Part shown: positions 1-6,552 of the stretch, one piece after another | Layout: the number at the start of each line of letters is the position of its first letter | Position numbering within the stretch: the first letter of the stretch is position 1 | Source: an uncultured Campylobacter sp. | GTDB taxonomy: Bacteria > Campylobacterota > Campylobacteria > Campylobacterales > Campylobacteraceae | Length of the DNA: 35,559 nt | Assembly (NCBI RefSeq): GCF_937997535.1 | Contig: NZ_CALKTT010000049.1 | Span: forward strand, 1 to 35,559 | Direction of reading: 5' to 3' | Program-made: the position numbers and the translations under genes | Notes under the pieces: generated by a model | Databases searched by the model: none | What the model saw: only the letters and a program-made list of their open reading frames with translations | What the model was told of the DNA's origin: nothing

Positions 1-45
1 TTGCATGCTTCGCACGCCTAGGCAGATGCAGGTTATTTTATTCAT
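1..45 (-). CDS. VOC (glyoxalase-like) family protein, N-terminal fragment
   Basis: Only the first 15 codons lie in the window; the gene runs off the left end. The reading MNKITCICLGVRSMQ resembles the first beta strand of VOC-superfamily proteins, which typically open with a line such as 'ICLGVxDM' before the FY motif. A strong ribosome binding site (GGAGG, five bases before ATG) supports the start. VOC proteins are small metal-dependent enzymes or resistance proteins; the substrate cannot be told from this fragment. The assignment is recognition of a short N-terminus and is therefore moderate. Confidence 0.55.
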   Translation of the reverse strand, partial: MNKITCICLGVRSMQ

Positions 46-263
46 TTTTGCCTCCATAAATTTTAACGTATCTATTTTGGTTTCTTAATGCCGTAGTCGA
101 GCCTGCGCTCAAATAAGCCGTCGTCGCGGTAGCCGAGCGCGCCGTCCGAACTTTTTAATCGCCGATCATTAAAATTTTAAAATTTCGCCTCCAAGCTCGG
201 CGTTAAATTTTAAAATTTAGGCTGCTTCCAATCTAGCCCGCAAGCTAGCTCAAAGTCCGCACC

Positions 264-1136
264 TTACGGCTCAAACGAGCAAGCTTTTAGGTTTCCGCCC
301 GCTAAGCCCTTTTTAAACCACTCTTTGCGCTGCGCCGAGGTGCCGTGCGTGAAAGAATCGGGCACGACGCGACCGCTAAATTTGCGCTGCAGCGTATCGT
401 CGCCGATCGCGCTGGCGGCATTTAGCGCCTCGTCGATGTCGCCCACTTCAAGCACGCGCCCGGCTTTTGCTAGATAATGCGCCCAGACCCCAGCATAGCA
501 GTCCGCCTGTAGCTCGACTTTGACCTGAAGCGCGTTTTGCTCGGCTTCGCTGCGAGCGCGCCTTTTTAGAGTGCTAACCTGCTCTAGCGTGCCGATTAAA
601 TTTTGAACGTGATGCCCTACTTCGTGCGCGATGACGTAGGCCTGCGCGAAGTCGCCGCCCGCTTTGTATTTGTTCGCAAGCTCGTCGAAAAAGCTAAGAT
701 CGAGATAAATTTTACGGTCCCTCGGGCAATAAAAAGGCCCCGTCTGCGCGCTCGCAAAGCCGCAGCCGCTTGCGATCTGATCGCGGAAAAGCCGAAGTCC
801 GGGCTCCTCGTAGCGCACGCCCGCACTTTTAAATATCTCGTCCCAAACATCCTCGGTTTGGGCTAGCACCGCCGAGACGAAGGCGAGCTTTTCTTGCTCC
901 TGTGGGCTATCGGTCGGCTCTCTTTGCGTGCTGGCGCCTCCGTCTAAAAGCGCTAAAGGGTTGTAGCCCATAAAATACGCTACGACGCCGATTACGAGCA
1001 CTATGCGCCCGATCTTTGAGCCGAGCAAAAACCTAATGATCGGGATCAGCATCCCAAGTGAGCCCGAGCTCGTGCGCATGCTGCTTGCGCGGTCATCCTC
1101 CACGTTTGAGCTTCGTCTGCCGTTTTGCCATTTCAT
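264..1136 (-). CDS. ypfJ: YpfJ-type neutral zinc metallopeptidase
   Basis: 290 residues, the usual size for the YpfJ/KPN_02809 putative neutral zinc metallopeptidase family. The N-terminus MKWQNGRRSSNVEDDRA matches the family's conserved opening. One hydrophobic segment (about residues 41-60) probably anchors it in the inner membrane with the catalytic part outside. The zinc site HEVGHH is at residues 171-176, and a conserved SGCGFA...GPFYCP block lies at about 123-138, whose two cysteines could pair. ATG is preceded by AAGGAAG. The substrate is unknown for the family. It stands alone on the minus strand, divergent from infA, with its own -10 element. Confidence 0.9.
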   Translation of the reverse strand: MKWQNGRRSSNVEDDRASSMRTSSGSLGMLIPIIRFLLGSKIGRIVLVIGVVAYFMGYNPLALLDGGASTQREPTDSPQEQEKLAFVSAVLAQTEDVWDEIFKSAGVRYEEPGLRLFRDQIASGCGFASAQTGPFYCPRDRKIYLDLSFFDELANKYKAGGDFAQAYVIAHEVGHHVQNLIGTLEQVSTLKRRARSEAEQNALQVKVELQADCYAGVWAHYLAKAGRVLEVGDIDEALNAASAIGDDTLQRKFSGRVVPDSFTHGTSAQRKEWFKKGLAGGNLKACSFEP

Positions 1137-1161
1137 GTTCTTCCTTTAAAATTTTTGAGCC

Positions 1162-1167
1162 ATTATA
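1162..1167 (-). promoter_or_regulatory. Probable -10 element for the zinc peptidase gene
   Basis: On the minus strand the sequence reads TATAAT, 26 bases upstream of the peptidase ATG. No clear -35 is visible, which is common in Campylobacter, where sigma70 promoters often have AT-rich periodic upstream DNA instead of a -35 box. Confidence 0.5.
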
Positions 1168-1286
1168 CTAAAATTTTAAAAAGAGCGCCGTCTTGCCTTT
1201 ACAAAAACAGTGCGCGCGTAGCGAAATAAATCTGAAATTTTGCTTATTTTAAATTTCTTTTAAGCTGTTTAAAATTTTAAATTCTA

Positions 1287-1292
1287 TATAAT
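1287..1292 (+). promoter_or_regulatory. Probable -10 element for infA
   Basis: A consensus TATAAT lies 33 bases before the infA GTG, within AT-rich DNA and without a convincing -35 hexamer. It is followed by the ribosome binding site AAAGGAG at 1314-1320. This is the likely start of transcription for infA and perhaps for the whole alpha operon. Confidence 0.55.
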
Positions 1293-1325
1293 CGCCCTTT
1301 TTAAATTTAAAAGAAAGGAGAATTT

Positions 1326-1544
1326 GTGGCAAAAGACGACGTCATAGAGATCGACGGCAACGTCATAGAAGCGCTGCCGAACGCGACTTTTAAGGTCGAG
1401 CTGGACAACAAACACGTGATTTTATGCCATATCGCGGGCAAGATGCGGATGCACTACATCAAGATAATGCCGGGCGATCGCGTAAAAGTCGAGCTGACCC
1501 CTTACAGCCTCGATAAAGGCAGGATCACCTACCGCTATAAGTAA
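1326..1544 (+). CDS. infA: Translation initiation factor IF-1
   Basis: 72 residues, the standard length for IF-1, a single OB-fold protein that occupies the ribosomal A site of the 30S subunit during initiation. The sequence shows the typical GNVIEALPNATFKVEL and IMPGDRVKVELTPYSLDKGRITYR blocks. Translation starts at GTG with AAAGGAG six bases upstream. It heads the alpha ribosomal protein operon; in relatives such as Helicobacter, infA directly follows map, but here map is 17 kb away on the other strand. A 172-base gap with a strong hairpin separates it from rpmJ. Confidence 0.97.
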   Translation: MAKDDVIEIDGNVIEALPNATFKVELDNKHVILCHIAGKMRMHYIKIMPGDRVKVELTPYSLDKGRITYRYK

Positions 1545-1563
1545 GGATAAAGTTAAATTTAGA

Positions 1564-1569
1564 TATACT
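1564..1569 (+). promoter_or_regulatory. Possible internal -10 element before rpmJ
   Basis: TATACT lies just downstream of the infA stop and upstream of the infA-rpmJ hairpin. It could give a second transcript for rpmJ-rplQ carrying that hairpin in its leader. No good -35 is visible; this is a suggestion only. Confidence 0.3.
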
Positions 1570-1600
1570 CGCGATTTTGCGACTAAACTGTAGGAAGAAG

Positions 1601-1631
1601 TGTTTTCAAAATCCCCACTATTTTGAAAACA
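1601..1631 (+). repeat. Perfect inverted repeat between infA and rpmJ
   Basis: TGTTTTCAAAA at 1601-1611 pairs exactly with TTTTGAAAACA at 1621-1631 around a nine-base loop (TCCCCACTA). There is no run of T directly after the stem, so it does not look like a simple terminator. In RNA it would form a hairpin about 85 bases before the rpmJ start. It may be a processing site, an attenuator or a leader structure. Confidence 0.6.
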
Positions 1632-1716
1632 GTTGGTTTGATACTTTCGCTTTTGAAATTTCATTAAACCTAGGTGCAGTTTGCATTTAAAGTGGAGAAA
1701 ATTTTAGGAGAGTGGA

Positions 1717-1830
1717 ATGAAAGTTCGTCCATCCGTTAAGAAAATGTGCGACAAATGTAAAATTGTCAAGCGCAAAGGTGTTGTTCACGTTATTTGTGAA
1801 AATCCAAAACATAAACAAAGACAAGGATAA
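1717..1830 (+). CDS. rpmJ: 50S ribosomal protein L36
   Basis: A 37-residue protein reading MKVRPSVKKMCDKCK..., the usual length of L36. The zinc-ribbon ligands are present (Cys11, Cys14, Cys27, His32), so this is the zinc-binding (C+) form. GGAG lies eight bases before the ATG. It ends three bases before rpsM, showing operon coupling. L36 binds 23S rRNA in the large subunit and is the last small protein before rpsM in the conserved alpha operon order. Confidence 0.97.
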   Translation: MKVRPSVKKMCDKCKIVKRKGVVHVICENPKHKQRQG

Positions 1831-1833
1831 GTT

Positions 1834-2202
1834 ATGGCTCGTATCGCAGGTGTAGATCTACCAAAGAAAAAAAGGATTGAATACGGACTAACTTATATCT
1901 ACGGTATAGGTTTATTTACGTCGAGAAAAATTCTCGATGCGGCAGGAATTTCTTACGATAAAAGAGTCGCCGATCTGAGCGAAGATGAAGCCGCCGCTAT
2001 CAGAAAAGAGATCCAAGAGCACTATATGGTTGAAGGCGATCTTCGCAAACAAGTGGCTATGGATATCAAAGCGCTTATGGACTTGGGCGGCTATCGCGGC
2101 TTAAGACACAGAAAGGGCCTTCCTGTTCGAGGTCAAAAAACAAAAACGAACGCCAGAACCAGAAAAGGCAAACGCAAAACCGTCGGCGCGGCAGCTAAAT
2201 AA
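1834..2202 (+). CDS. rpsM: 30S ribosomal protein S13
   Basis: 122 residues, normal for S13. The N-terminus MARIAGVDLPKKKRIEYGLTY and the helix-two-turn-helix region with YGIG are typical, and the basic tail (RGQKTKTNARTRKGKRK) is the part that reaches the tRNA P site and helps form subunit bridges. It follows rpmJ by three bases and precedes rpsK by ten. Confidence 0.98.
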   Translation: MARIAGVDLPKKKRIEYGLTYIYGIGLFTSRKILDAAGISYDKRVADLSEDEAAAIRKEIQEHYMVEGDLRKQVAMDIKALMDLGGYRGLRHRKGLPVRGQKTKTNARTRKGKRKTVGAAAK

Positions 2203-2212
2203 GGATTGAGAT

Positions 2213-2605
2213 ATGGCACAAAAAAAAGTAGTTAAGAAAAAAACCGTCAGAAAAAATATCGCCAAAGGCATAGTTTACATCTCCGCTACGTTTAACAACA
2301 CTATGATTACCGTAACGGACGAGATGGGCAACGCGATCGCGTGGAGCAGTGCGGGCGCTTTAAATTTTAAAGGCAGCAAAAAATCCACCCCTTATGCGGC
2401 GCAACAAGCCGTCGAGGACGCGCTAAACAAAGCCAAAGAGCACGGCATCAAAGAGGTAGGCGTCAAGGTTCAGGGTCCGGGAAGTGGACGCGAGACCGCC
2501 GTTAAAAGCGTAGGTAGCGTAGAAGGGATCAAAGTTACATATTTCAAAGATATCACTCCTCTTGCGCACAACGGTTGCAGACCGCCTAAACGACGTCGCG
2601 TGTAA
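2213..2605 (+). CDS. rpsK: 30S ribosomal protein S11
   Basis: 130 residues, normal for S11, a platform protein of the small subunit that contacts the E-site mRNA region. The conserved blocks ISATFNNTMITVTD, GSKKSTPYAAQ and the C-terminal HNGCRPPKRRRV are all visible. It lies in the conserved rpsM-rpsK-rpsD order with an 18-base gap to rpsD, which contains its own AAAGGAG. Confidence 0.98.
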   Translation: MAQKKVVKKKTVRKNIAKGIVYISATFNNTMITVTDEMGNAIAWSSAGALNFKGSKKSTPYAAQQAVEDALNKAKEHGIKEVGVKVQGPGSGRETAVKSVGSVEGIKVTYFKDITPLAHNGCRPPKRRRV

Positions 2606-2623
2606 TTATAAAAGGAGAAATTT

Positions 2624-3250
2624 ATGGCTAGATATACAGGACCGGTTGAAAAATTAGAAAGAAGGCTCGGCGTCGATCTATTTATGAAAGGCGAGAGAAG
2701 ACTTGCGGGCAAGAGCGCGCTTTTAAAACGCCCTTACGCTCCGGGTCAGCATGGACAAAGACGCGCTAAACTAAGCGAATACGGCTCACAGCTTCGCGAG
2801 AAACAAAAGGCTAAATTTATGTACGGCGTAAGCGAGAAGCAGTTCCGCAGGCTATTTTCCGAAGCGGCTCGCAGAGAGGGTAACACCGGAGCGATCTTGG
2901 TTCAGCTTTTAGAGCAGAGGCTAGATAACGTAGTTTACCGCATGGGCTTTGCTACGACTAGACGATTCGCGCGCCAGCTCGTTACGCACGGACATATCTT
3001 GGTAGACGGCAAGCGCGTCGATATCCCTTCATACAGCGTCCGCGCAGGACAAAAGATCGAAGTGATCGAAAAGAGCAAAAATAACCCGCAAATTTCAAGA
3101 GCGCTGGATCTTACTGCACAGACCGGCATCGTAGCGTGGGTCGACGTAGAAAAAGAGAAAAGATACGGAATTTTTTCTAGAGTTCCGGAGAGAGAAGAAG
3201 TTGTTATTCCTGTAGAGGAAAGATTTATCGTAGAGCTTTACTCGAAATAG
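2624..3250 (+). CDS. rpsD: 30S ribosomal protein S4
   Basis: 208 residues, normal length. S4 nucleates assembly of the small subunit by binding 16S rRNA, and in Escherichia coli it represses its own alpha operon. The RNA-binding S4 domain spans about residues 95-160 (LEQRLDNVVYRMGFATTRRFARQLVTHGHI). The protein has no cysteines, so it is the zinc-free form. Eleven bases separate it from rpoA. No E. coli-like S4 pseudoknot target was identified, so autoregulation here is untested. Confidence 0.98.
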   Translation: MARYTGPVEKLERRLGVDLFMKGERRLAGKSALLKRPYAPGQHGQRRAKLSEYGSQLREKQKAKFMYGVSEKQFRRLFSEAARREGNTGAILVQLLEQRLDNVVYRMGFATTRRFARQLVTHGHILVDGKRVDIPSYSVRAGQKIEVIEKSKNNPQISRALDLTAQTGIVAWVDVEKEKRYGIFSRVPEREEVVIPVEERFIVELYSK

Positions 3251-3261
3251 TAGGTGCTAAT

Positions 3262-4287
3262 ATGAGAAAAATCACAACATCAGCTCATATGCCAACTGAA
3301 ATAAAGGTTGAGAATGTCAGCGAAAATGTTGCTAAAATCATAGCATATCCCTTTGAAACGGGATATGCCGTCACTCTAGCTCATCCTTTACGAAGGTTAC
3401 TTTATACGAGCACGGTCGGTTTCGCACCGACTGCGGTTAAAATCGAAGGCGTAAGCCACGAATTCGACAGCATGCGCGGTATGCTTGAGGATATGGCGGC
3501 TTTTATCATAAATTTAAAGGGCTTAAGATTTAAAATCAAAGGCGATTCCCTACGCGAGGTCGTAGAATACAGCTTTAAAGGGCCTAAAGAAATTTACGGC
3601 AGTGACTTAAATAACGACGCCGTAGAGATCGTAAATCCAAGCGCTTATCTGGCTACGATAAACGAGGATGCCGATCTTAAATTTACGCTCATCATCGAAA
3701 AGGGCATCGGCTACGTTCCAAGCGAAGAGATCAGAGAAAATTTAGATGCTGATTTTATCGCGCTGGATGCGTTTTTTACCCCGGTAACCAAGGCCGTTTA
3801 CGATATCGAAAACGTATTCGTAGAGGATAATCCCGACTACGAAAAGGTGATCTTTACGATTACTACCGACGGTCAGATCAGTGCGATAGATGCGTTTAAA
3901 AACGCGCTTGAGGCGATGTATCAGCAGCTGGCGGTTTTCAAAGGCATCGTTAATATCAGCGCTGCCGATACTTTTGGCAGGGCAATCCCTGCAAATTCCG
4001 AGTTTGCAAAGCTTTTCGAGAGCGTTAGCAATCTAAGCTTAAGCGCACGAAGCTTCAACTGCCTGGATCGTGCGGATATTAGATTTATAGGCGAGCTAGC
4101 GATTATGGAGGAGAGCGAGCTCAAAGACCTTAAAAATTTAGGCAAAAAATCGCTTGAGGAGATCAAGGCCGTAATGGAGGAGATCGGTTATCCTATCGGC
4201 AACCAAGAGCTCGGCGATAAAAAAGAGCAGCTAAAACGCAAGCTTGACGAGCTGAAGGCTCAAAGACAAAAGAATGAAGGACAATAA
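3262..4287 (+). CDS. rpoA: RNA polymerase alpha subunit
   Basis: 341 residues. The N-terminal domain (about 1-235) carries the dimerisation signature TGYAVTLAHPLRRLLYTSTVG that starts polymerase assembly. After a linker, the C-terminal domain (about 255-325) has the helix-hairpin-helix set that touches UP-element DNA and activators (FNCLDRADIRFIGELAIMEESELKDLKNLGKKSLEEI). A charged tail follows. The rplQ ATG starts at the base after its stop codon. It is placed between rpsD and rplQ as in most bacteria. Confidence 0.98.
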   Translation: MRKITTSAHMPTEIKVENVSENVAKIIAYPFETGYAVTLAHPLRRLLYTSTVGFAPTAVKIEGVSHEFDSMRGMLEDMAAFIINLKGLRFKIKGDSLREVVEYSFKGPKEIYGSDLNNDAVEIVNPSAYLATINEDADLKFTLIIEKGIGYVPSEEIRENLDADFIALDAFFTPVTKAVYDIENVFVEDNPDYEKVIFTITTDGQISAIDAFKNALEAMYQQLAVFKGIVNISAADTFGRAIPANSEFAKLFESVSNLSLSARSFNCLDRADIRFIGELAIMEESELKDLKNLGKKSLEEIKAVMEEIGYPIGNQELGDKKEQLKRKLDELKAQRQKNEGQ

Positions 4288-4644
4288 ATGAGACATAATC
4301 ACGGATATAGGAAGCTAGGGCGCACTTCGTCTCACCGTGCCGCCCTGCTTAAAAATTTAACCATCGCTTTAGTTACTAGCGGCAAGATCGAAACCACGCT
4401 TCCTAAGGCAAAAGAGCTAAGAAGCTATGCCGAAAAGCTGATCACTCGCGCGCGCAAGGGCGACAGTGAGGCGCATAGATTTGTTTTCGCGGCGCTTCAG
4501 GATAAGGCTGCGACAAATAAGCTAGTCACCGAGATCGCCCCAAAATACGCAGGTGTAAACGGCGGCTACATTCGCATCCTCAGAACTCGCCTACGCAAGG
4601 GCGACGCCGCAGAGATGGCTTATATCGAGCTAATCAACAAATAA
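4288..4644 (+). CDS. rplQ: 50S ribosomal protein L17
   Basis: 118 residues, normal length for L17. The start MRHNHGYRKLGRTSSHRAALLKNL is diagnostic. L17 binds 23S rRNA near the exit tunnel and ends the alpha operon. Its stop codon is the first part of a strong hairpin (4644-4669), so transcription probably stops as translation finishes. Confidence 0.98.
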   Translation: MRHNHGYRKLGRTSSHRAALLKNLTIALVTSGKIETTLPKAKELRSYAEKLITRARKGDSEAHRFVFAALQDKAATNKLVTEIAPKYAGVNGGYIRILRTRLRKGDAAEMAYIELINK

Positions 4645-4669
4645 AATTTCGGGATCACTCCCGAAATTT
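4644..4669 (+). terminator. Hairpin at the end of the alpha operon
   Basis: AAATTTCGGGA at 4644-4654 pairs perfectly with TCCCGAAATTT at 4659-4669 around a four-base loop, TCAC. The stem begins in the last base of the rplQ stop codon, and its own 3' arm ends in TTT followed by CTTC. It works as a plausible intrinsic terminator in both directions, though the T run is short. The next gene starts only five bases after the stem, so some readthrough into it is possible. Confidence 0.7.
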
Positions 4670-4674
4670 CTTCT

Positions 4675-5235
4675 ATGAAATTTAAAATTTTGCTCCCGCT
4701 TATTATCATCGCTGCGGGCTTGGCATGGGCATTGGACAATTATCTTAGCTATAAAAATATCGAAACGATCAACTCCGAAATTCCGCTAAAGCAGGCATTG
4801 GGCGGCGAGCAAATCTCTAAAATTCGCGTCTATAAATCCAAACGAATTCTTGAAATTTTGACCTCAAAAGGCATCGCGAAAAGCTACAAAATCGCCCTCG
4901 GACGCGAGCCCGAAGGACATAAAGAGGTTCAAGGCGACGGCAAAACCCCGGAGGGCAACTACACCATAAACGGCAAAAATCCAAACTCGGCGTATCATTT
5001 AAATTTAGGCATCTCCTATCCGAACAAAGCCGACGTAGCGCACGCAAAATCCCTCGGCAAGAGCGCGGGCGGCGATATCAAAATCCACGGGCTACCAAAT
5101 AAATTTAGCTACCTAGGGCAGAGTATCGCGGCATTCGGCGACTGGACGGAGGGCTGCATAGCGCTCGTCAATGACGATATGGACGAGCTTTTCGAGCACG
5201 TAAAAATCGGCACGCCGATAGAAATTTTGCCGTGA
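4675..5235 (+). CDS. L,D-transpeptidase family (YkuD/ErfK) protein
   Basis: 186 residues with an N-terminal hydrophobic segment (residues 4-20) that acts as a membrane anchor or signal peptide. The YkuD catalytic motif is present: HG at 138-139 and TEGCIAL at 158-164 with nucleophile Cys161. Such enzymes join, trim or anchor peptidoglycan stem peptides in the periplasm; related epsilonproteobacterial proteins also act as L,D-carboxypeptidases that shape the cell. Which activity applies cannot be told here. It starts just after the rplQ terminator with no good ribosome binding site, so expression may depend on readthrough from the ribosomal operon. Confidence 0.85.
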   Translation: MKFKILLPLIIIAAGLAWALDNYLSYKNIETINSEIPLKQALGGEQISKIRVYKSKRILEILTSKGIAKSYKIALGREPEGHKEVQGDGKTPEGNYTINGKNPNSAYHLNLGISYPNKADVAHAKSLGKSAGGDIKIHGLPNKFSYLGQSIAAFGDWTEGCIALVNDDMDELFEHVKIGTPIEILP

Positions 5236-5455
5236 TTGCACGCGCCCGCGCCGAAATTTCACAGCCGCGATCGATATAAAACGTAGCGTAAATTTCATCT
5301 ACGAGCTTCAAAACAATGTTTGCCGCCCAGGCTTTCGTAGTCGTGAAATTTACGATTAAACTCGGAGTCTGTTTTTCTAAAAATTTAATCGTATCGGCCT
5401 TTATCTCAATAAATTTAGACAAAATCGCCTTCGAAATTCTCTCCCGCTCAAGCAA
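5168..5455 (-). pseudogene. Possible small gene or gene remnant, convergent with the transpeptidase
   Basis: An open frame of 95 codons starting at TTG and overlapping the 3' end of the L,D-transpeptidase gene by 68 bases. Its middle part (LERERISKAILSKFIEIKAD, IVNFTTTKAWAANIVLKLV) has a balanced, protein-like composition unlike a typical shadow frame. There is no ATG and no clear ribosome binding site, and the tail past residue 75 is antisense to a certain gene. I do not recognise it. It may be a decayed gene end or chance. Confidence 0.25.
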
Positions 5456-5714
5456 AATTTCATCCCAAATTTAGCCCCCGACCGGGCTGAAATTTCATCC
5501 CAAATTTATAACGCAAATAGTCTAAATTTAAATATATGCAGGCCCGATAATTCGCGGGCTTCATCCTTACCGAATCGATAAAATTTTAAAATCATAGTTC
5601 CGGCGCCCGCGCCGTATAAAATTCTTTGCGAGCCATTACGCAAAATCCGCGCCCTCGCGCAAAATTTCAGATTAAATTTCATCCCCGATAAGCCTTTTTT
5701 TTATCGCTTTTGGA
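5236..5714. other. Intergenic region with direct repeat and hairpin
   Basis: About 480 bases with no certain gene. It holds part of the uncertain minus-strand frame above, a direct repeat of AAATTTCATCCCAAATTTA-like sequence (near 5455-5473 and 5490-5508), and between the copies a GC-rich hairpin, AGCCC-CCGACC-GGGCT (about 5473-5488). The promoter of the nfu gene is at its right end. Confidence 0.5.
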
Positions 5715-5720
5715 TATAAT
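5715..5720 (+). promoter_or_regulatory. Probable -10 element for the nfu-murE operon
   Basis: TATAAT lies 27 bases before the nfu ATG, followed by the ribosome binding site AAGGAA. The preceding DNA is T-rich (TTTTTTTTATCGCTTTTGG), which fits Campylobacter sigma70 promoters lacking a -35 box. Confidence 0.6.
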
Positions 5721-5747
5721 GCGCCAAAACTAAAATAAGGAATTTTA

Positions 5748-6014
5748 ATGATACCATTTACAGACGAAGAGCTTCTAGCCCCGGTACAGGATAGCTTGGA
5801 GCTAATCCGACCGATGCTGCAAAACGACGGCGGCGATATGAAACTTTTAGGCATAAAAGACGGCATCGTCTATGTCCGCCTTACCGGGCATTGCCACGGC
5901 TGCGCCGCAAGTGCGCAGACCCTAAAATACGGCGTCGAGCGCCAGCTTCGCATGGATATTCACCCCGAGCTTAGCGTCGTAAACATCCCCGAAGGCGAAG
6001 AGTTTGAACTATAA
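5748..6014 (+). CDS. NifU C-terminal-like (Nfu) iron-sulfur scaffold/carrier protein
   Basis: 88 residues forming a single Nfu domain. The two cysteines that bind the bridging Fe-S cluster are in GHCHGCAAS (Cys49 and Cys52). The RPMLQNDGGDMKLLGI block is typical of the fold. Such small proteins carry assembled clusters to target enzymes in the cytoplasm. It begins a run of closely packed genes (hypothetical, murE, panD, ybaB) and overlaps the next gene by 11 bases. The same nfu-hypothetical-murE order is known in Campylobacter jejuni. Confidence 0.92.
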   Translation: MIPFTDEELLAPVQDSLELIRPMLQNDGGDMKLLGIKDGIVYVRLTGHCHGCAASAQTLKYGVERQLRMDIHPELSVVNIPEGEEFEL

Positions 6015-6552
6015 AAAACTGGGGCTAAAGGCCTTTTCGCGCGGAGAATTCGAACTTGCGAAGCTATATTTTTCGCTCGCATACGAAAAAAGTGGCGAGG
6101 AGGAAATTCTATTTTTGCTTGAACTTTGCCAGACCGCGATGGCAGACCGCGAAGAGGCGCTTATGCTCTTTGATTTTTACAACCTCAGCCCCAAAACTCA
6201 AACTGCGGAGCTTTTTAAAATTTTAAACTCCATCAATGAAAAGATCGCGAATGAAGCGGCTTCCGAACCCGGCGCCGAGGACGAGATCGCCGTTATTGCG
6301 TATGCCGATTTTATGCGCGCGGTAAGTCAAAAGGGTTTTAAAGACGCCTTCGAATCGATCATTTTTTCCTCTAAAATCGCCATTTCGGACAAAAACGAGA
6401 TGATAGAATTTTTAGAAAATTTGATAGAAAATGGCTACTACGAGATGGGGCTTAATTACGTCGAAAGCTCGGCTGCCGCGTATGCGGGCGATGAGCGCTT
6501 CGAAGCGCTAATACAAAAAATCAAAAATCATGAAAATACGACTCAAAAATAA
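6004..6552 (+). CDS. Conserved hypothetical helical protein
   Basis: 182 residues, predicted from composition to be almost all helix. The opening KKLGLKAFSRGEFELAKLYFSLAYEKSGEEEILFLLELC looks like one or two tetratricopeptide-like hairpins, and the rest is acidic helices. No catalytic motif or membrane segment is visible. It starts at TTG inside nfu and ends inside murE (23-base overlap), so it is translationally coupled to both. In C. jejuni a hypothetical gene occupies the same position. Function is unknown; a scaffold or adaptor role is only a guess. Confidence 0.8.
   Translation: MNYKKLGLKAFSRGEFELAKLYFSLAYEKSGEEEILFLLELCQTAMADREEALMLFDFYNLSPKTQTAELFKILNSINEKIANEAASEPGAEDEIAVIAYADFMRAVSQKGFKDAFESIIFSSKIAISDKNEMIEFLENLIENGYYEMGLNYVESSAAAYAGDERFEALIQKIKNHENTTQK

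Noticed and set aside
205..235. GGAAGCAGCC on the minus strand, resembling part of the SRP RNA apical loop
   Set aside because: The partner sequence (CAGGUC) and the rest of the hairpin are absent, so the match is chance.
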